A stretch of 64,000 bases of DNA, taken from assembly GCF_900111885.1 (NCBI RefSeq), contig NZ_FOKG01000020.1:1-64000 (forward strand), read 5' to 3'. Below the pieces are notes generated by a model. It searched no databases, was not told the DNA's origin, and was given only the letters and a program-made list of their open reading frames with translations. This document shows positions 60,511-64,000 of the stretch, in pieces (positions within the stretch are counted from its first letter, which is position 1; every line of letters starts with the position of its first letter). The translations under genes were made by a program, and so were the position numbers. The DNA comes from Amycolatopsis marina. GTDB taxonomy: Bacteria > Actinomycetota > Actinomycetes > Mycobacteriales > Pseudonocardiaceae.

Positions 60511-61565
60511 ATGACCGACGGGCCGGCTCTCGACGTCGCTCGACGGTGGGTCGCGGCCGAGCACTACCTGGTGGCCACCGGTTCGGCTCCGTGGGCACCG
60601 CCGATCCAGGGGCTTGGCGAGGTGGACTACCTGACCTCGACCACGGCGATGGAGCTGGCGGAGCGACCGCGTTCGATGCTGGTGGTGGGAGGCAACTACA
60701 TCGGCCTGGAGCAGGGCCAGCTGTTCGCCCGTCTGGGCACGGAGGTGACAGTGGTGGAGGCGCTGGAGCGACTCGCTCCGGCCGAGGAACCGGAGATCTC
60801 CGCCGGGATCGAACGCATTTTCATGGACGAGGGCATCGCGGTGCATACCGGCGCGATGGTGCGCTCGGTGCGCCGAGAACAGGGCCAGGTCGTCGCCACG
60901 ATCGAGGACAGCGCCGGGCAGGACCGTGAGGTGCGGGCCGAGCAGTTGCTGATCGCGACCGGGCGGCGACCGGTCACCGGCGGACTTGGCTTGGAGTCGG
61001 TGGGGGTCCAGCTCGGTGCCCTCGGGCAGATCGTGGTTGACGATGGGCTGCGGACCGCCAATCCGCGCATCTGGCGGCCGGGGACGTGACCGGGCGCCCG
61101 CAGTTCGTCTACGTCGCCGGTGCTCACGGCGCCGTGGTGGTCGACAACGCCTTCAACCACGCTGGGCGAACCCTGGACTATCACCACCTGCCGCGCGTGA
61201 CCTTCACCAGCCCCAGCATCGCCGCCGCCGGGCTGACCGACGCCCAGGCCGAGGAGGCGGGCTACGACTGCGAATGCCGGGTCCTGCCGCTGGAACACGT
61301 GCCCCGCGCGATCGTCAACCACGACACCCGTGGCCTGGTCAAACTCGTCACCGAGCGCGACACCGGGCGGCTGATGGGCGCACACGTGCTCGCCGAGGGC
61401 GCCGGGGACGTCATCGCCACCGCCGTCTACGCCCTGCACCACCACATGACCGTGCAGGAGATGGGGGAGCTGTGGTGCCCCTACCTGACGATGGCCGAGA
61501 CTCTCAAACTCGCCGCGCAAACCTTCACCCGTGACGTATCCAAACTGTCCTGCTGCGCCGCCTGA
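60511..61565 (+). pseudogene. merA: Mercuric reductase, 5'-truncated and frameshifted
   Basis: Begins inside the protein (AEHYLVATGSAPWAPPIQGL), so the FAD-binding N-terminus and the redox Cys pair are missing. The NAD-binding SMLVVGGNYIGLEQGQLFARL is present. Around 61073-61075 a one-base loss turns the expected WAAGDVTGRPQF into WRPGT-stop; the next frame (61086) continues FVYVAGAHG to the C-terminus, with ITTER-type dimer domain and the terminal Cys pair SCCAA intact. Two independent lesions make this a pseudogene. Confidence 0.8.
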
Positions 61566-61586
61566 CACCTCCGGAGAACACCCGAC

Positions 61587-62234
61587 ATGACTCACGATCT
61601 GACACCCGTAGGCGGAGCACTGGGTGATGCGCTGAAGTCGACCCTCAACGACTCGACACTGCCGTGGCTGTGGCGACCGCTGCTGCAGCTGCTCGCCCGC
61701 GGGGAACCCGTCACAGTGGATGACCTCGCGCAGGCCACGGGCCGCGATGCCGACGAGGTCCGCCGCACCGTGGCGGCCCTGCCTGATACCGAGTACGACG
61801 AGCAAGGCCGCATCCTCGGCTACGGCCTCACCCAGCGCCCCACCTCGCACCGATTCTGCATCGGCGGCCGCCAGCTGTTCGCCTGGTGCGCGCTGGACAC
61901 GCTGATGTTTCCCACCGTGCTCGACCGCACCGCCCACGTCGAATCCCCCTGCCACGCCACCGGCGATCCGATCCGCGCCCACGTGGCGCCCGGCGCGCTG
62001 CTCAGCGTCGAACCCGCCAGCGCCGTCGTCTCGATCGTCACCCCCGAGCAGTGCACCTCCATCCGTGCGGACTTCTGCGACCAGGTCCACTTCTTCACCT
62101 CAGCCCAGGCCGCTCAACCCTGGCTGGACGAGCACCCCGACGCCACCGTGCTCCCCGTGGCCGAGGCATTGACCCTCGGCCACCAACTCGCCCAAGGCCA
62201 CCTCAGCGACGACGACACAGCCGGCTGCTGCTAG
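61587..62234 (+). CDS. merB: Organomercurial lyase MerB
   Basis: A 215-residue enzyme that protonolyses C-Hg bonds. Catalytic residues are visible: Cys and Asp in FAWCALDTLMFPT and the second Cys in ADFCDQVHFF. N-terminal winged-helix part (WLWRPLLQLLARGEPV) is normal. The C-terminus ends TAGCC. It starts 22 bases after the merA remnant and appears intact. Confidence 0.9.
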   Translation: MTHDLTPVGGALGDALKSTLNDSTLPWLWRPLLQLLARGEPVTVDDLAQATGRDADEVRRTVAALPDTEYDEQGRILGYGLTQRPTSHRFCIGGRQLFAWCALDTLMFPTVLDRTAHVESPCHATGDPIRAHVAPGALLSVEPASAVVSIVTPEQCTSIRADFCDQVHFFTSAQAAQPWLDEHPDATVLPVAEALTLGHQLAQGHLSDDDTAGCC

Positions 62235-62310
62235 CCACCACGCATCCGCACGCCCCGCCTGCAGTGCTGGCCCGGAGACGAGAACACCGACGAACGAAAG
62301 GATCAGCATC

Positions 62311-62820
62311 ATGGGCAAAACCGGCACCGTGCTCGAAGACCTGGCCGTCAGTGCGCTGGCCGGCTCTCTGGGCACCAAGGCGATGGAGCCGGTCAGCATG
62401 AAGCTCTACCAGCTGGAGCCCGAGCAAGCCCGGACACAGGAGGACGAGGTCCGCCCCGGCGCTCCCTTCCAGATCGCCGCGGAAAAGACCACCCGCCTGC
62501 TTGGGCTGGACCTCAACGACCAGCAAATGCAGAAAGCCTCGATGGCTTTCCACTACGGGCTCGCGATCAGCTGGGCACCGCTGTATGCGCTGCTGCGCCG
62601 CCGAGGGCAGCTGCGCCCGATCTCCGCCGGACTGGCCATGGGCTCGGCGATGAGCCTGATCGCCGACGAAATGCTCACGCCCGCTCTGGGCTTTTCCGCA
62701 CCCAACCGCGCCTACCCCCTCGTCACCCACGTCCGCGGCTATGTCGCGCACCTCGCCTTCGGCCTGGCCGTCGCCGGAGTCACCGAAGCCAGCTGGTATC
62801 TCCGCCGGCGCTGCCCCTGA
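62311..62820 (+). CDS. Membrane-associated protein of unknown function (DUF1440-like)
   Basis: A 169-residue protein with GTVLEDLAVSALAGSLGTKAMEP at the start and hydrophobic helices near 85-105, 112-130 and 140-162. It resembles DUF1440-type proteins. GAAAGGA upstream of the ATG. It follows merB on the same strand by 77 bases; a link to mercury is by position only. Confidence 0.7.
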   Translation: MGKTGTVLEDLAVSALAGSLGTKAMEPVSMKLYQLEPEQARTQEDEVRPGAPFQIAAEKTTRLLGLDLNDQQMQKASMAFHYGLAISWAPLYALLRRRGQLRPISAGLAMGSAMSLIADEMLTPALGFSAPNRAYPLVTHVRGYVAHLAFGLAVAGVTEASWYLRRRCP

Positions 62821-62898
62821 CGGTCACCACTGTTGCTGGCACGTCATCACCTGTCGTCATCGCACCAGAGCATTTCGAGGAACGTGGCTGATCAGCAC

Positions 62899-62930
62899 TT
62901 GACCTTCGAGTCGACTCGAAGGTTTACCGT
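62899..62930 (+). promoter_or_regulatory. MerR-type promoter with perfect dyad
   Basis: -35 TTGACC (62899-62904), then a perfect 22-base dyad (62902-62923) made of ACCTTCGAGTC and its inverse GACTCGAAGGT, then a -10-like TTTACC about 18-19 bases on. The following GTG start at 62937 implies a leaderless or nearly leaderless transcript. Confidence 0.8.
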
Positions 62931-62936
62931 CGTGGA

Positions 62937-63692
62937 GTGACGACCTTTCACATCTCCCAGTTGGCCGAGCGGGCCGGGGTGAAACCGACGACGCTGCGGT
63001 TCTATGAGCAGGCCGGGCTGTTGCCAGCGCGGCGGTCGGAGTCGGGGTATCGGCTCTACGACGACGAGGCGGTCGAGCGGTTGGAGTTCATCGCCTCCGG
63101 TAAGCATCTGGGCCTGCCACTGGACGAGATCCGCGACCTGCTGACCGTGTGGGAGGACGGGCTGTGCACCGATGTGCGGTCTCGGCTACGGCCGATGTTG
63201 CTGGCCCGCATCGCCGACGCGCAGCAGCGAGCGGCGGAGCTGGAGGCGTTCACCGACCGGCTGCGGGACGCGCTGGCCGAGGTCGATGGCCCACCTCGCC
63301 CCGGCCGATGCGATCCGAGCTGCGGGTTCTTGCACCAGCACCAGCACTCGCCGGCACCGGCGCCGGTCGAGTTCAGCCTGCGCAGGCCCCCGGTGATGTC
63401 TGAGCCCGCGCCAATCGCGTGCACCTTGACCGGCGGCGAGCAGGCTGAGCGCATCGCGCAGTGGCAGCAGCTGCTCGACGGCGCCGAACGGGAGAGCATC
63501 GACGGTGGTCTGCTGTTGCGCCTCCCCGCCGAACTTGCCGGGCCAGTGGCCGACCTCGCCGCGGCCGAGCAGCACTGCTGCGCCTTCTTCGAATTCACCC
63601 TACGGCTGCTCAGCGGTGGTATGGAGCTCGAGGTGCGGGCACCGGCCGAGGCCGCACCGCTGCTGGCCGACGTGTTCGGCACCGCCGACTGA
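62937..63692 (+). CDS. MerR-family heavy-metal regulator, long form
   Basis: A 251-residue protein. HTH: ISQLAERAGVKPTTLRFYEQAGLLPARR. The metal loop holds Cys in EDGLCTDV and RCDPSCGFLHQHQHS. After residue 140 there is an extra domain (about 155-251) with LPAELAGPVADLAAAEQHCC, also with a Cys pair, seen in long actinobacterial MerR proteins. Metal: mercury or a related soft metal. Auto-regulated through the dyad promoter just upstream. Confidence 0.87.
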   Translation: MTTFHISQLAERAGVKPTTLRFYEQAGLLPARRSESGYRLYDDEAVERLEFIASGKHLGLPLDEIRDLLTVWEDGLCTDVRSRLRPMLLARIADAQQRAAELEAFTDRLRDALAEVDGPPRPGRCDPSCGFLHQHQHSPAPAPVEFSLRRPPVMSEPAPIACTLTGGEQAERIAQWQQLLDGAERESIDGGLLLRLPAELAGPVADLAAAEQHCCAFFEFTLRLLSGGMELEVRAPAEAAPLLADVFGTAD

Positions 63693-63735
63693 ACCCCACT
63701 TGCAGGGTTCTGCTGCTTGTTGCCCGTCTCTGATC

Positions 63736-64000
63736 GTGATGAGGTTGTTCGTGCTCGTCCTGCGTTCGATCGCCCTGTTCGTGCTGGCCGCCATCGCGGA
63801 GATCGGGGGCGCCTGGCTCGTGTGGCAAGGCGTCCGCGAGCACCGCGGGTGGATATGGATCGGCGCCGGGGTGATCGCGCTGGGCCTGTACGGGTTCGTG
63901 GCGACACTGCAGCCCGACGCACACTTCGGGCGCATCCTGGCCGCCTACGGCGGTGTCTTCGTCGCTGGCTCGTTGGCCTGGGGCATGGTCGCCGACGGCT
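63736..64000 (+). CDS. YnfA family small membrane protein (cut by window end)
   Basis: The visible 88 residues start MRLFVLVLRSIALFVLAAIA, followed by EIGGAWLVWQGVREH and YGFVATLQPDAHFGRILAAY, which are the hallmarks of YnfA/UPF0060. Four short helices are expected; three and part of the fourth are seen. The start is GTG 63736 or ATG 63739. The stop lies outside the window. Confidence 0.88.
   Translation, partial: MMRLFVLVLRSIALFVLAAIAEIGGAWLVWQGVREHRGWIWIGAGVIALGLYGFVATLQPDAHFGRILAAYGGVFVAGSLAWGMVADG

Noticed and set aside
61060..61100. Programmed frameshift in merA
   Set aside because: No slippery heptamer or pseudoknot is evident, and the gene is also truncated at its 5' end, so plain decay is simpler.
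60696..62090. 464-residue minus-strand frame across merA and merB
   Set aside because: Gly/Val-rich shadow; merB is convincingly coding on the plus strand with catalytic residues.

Overview
The window is high-GC DNA with dense, often overlapping genes, many GTG/TTG starts and few U-tract terminators. Gene content (class E sortase, membrane-arm nuo cluster, BlaI/M56 pairs, CsoR/CopA, NlpC/P60 proteins) points to an actinomycete, probably Pseudonocardiaceae; the family is inferred from protein style only. No rRNA, tRNA, CRISPR array or complete insertion sequence was seen.

Layout. 0.1-5.3 kb: a small membrane protein behind a MerR-type promoter, a class E sortase pair, a Cys-rich four-helix copper-storage protein, a BNR-repeat lipoprotein and an M23 peptidase. 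5.6-13.8 kb: a membrane-arm-only complex I cluster (nuoN-M-L-K-J-H, a Cys-poor His-rich NuoB-like protein, nuoA). 14-23.2 kb: a copper block (MFS exporter, two HxHP-type beta proteins, two CopZ chaperones, ferredoxin/reductase, CsoR, CopA). 23.3-26 kb: a frameshifted methyltransferase, an M23 peptidase, a membrane protein and a C-terminal remnant. 26.3-29.8 kb: an amino-acid ABC transporter with a class V PLP enzyme. 30.5-40.7 kb: two BlaI/M56 regulator pairs flanking a transglycosylase/carboxypeptidase, a multicopper oxidase and cytochrome oxidase subunit I. 41-48.2 kb: a methyltransferase, a pseudogene, an NlpC/P60 protein and a PLP-synthase/MFS/DUF6153/DUF305 operon. 48.7-54.2 kb: AraC/MFS, a gutted CsoR, CopB ATPase and a YHS protein. 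54.2-61.6 kb: a decay zone full of gene fragments, with an intact TetR/DUF pair and an MFS/ArsR pair. 60.5-64 kb: remains of a mercury locus (broken merA, intact merB, merR) and a YnfA protein cut by the window edge.

The main discovery is a repeated 17-bp dyad, TACTA-N7-TAGTA. It occurs 18 times with at least 4/5 matches in each half and always a 7-base spacer, almost always in the promoter region of a gene. Two BlaI-family repressors, each paired with an overlapping M56 peptidase and each with its own copy of the dyad, are encoded among the targets. The targets are cell-wall enzymes (sortase, two M23, NlpC/P60, transglycosylase-carboxypeptidase), exported oxidases or electron-transport proteins (multicopper oxidase, CtaD), methyltransferases and unknown membrane proteins. 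I read this as a locally clustered BlaI-M56 envelope/copper regulon. It is interleaved with a second, CsoR-type copper regulon marked by TACCC-GGGTA-type sites.
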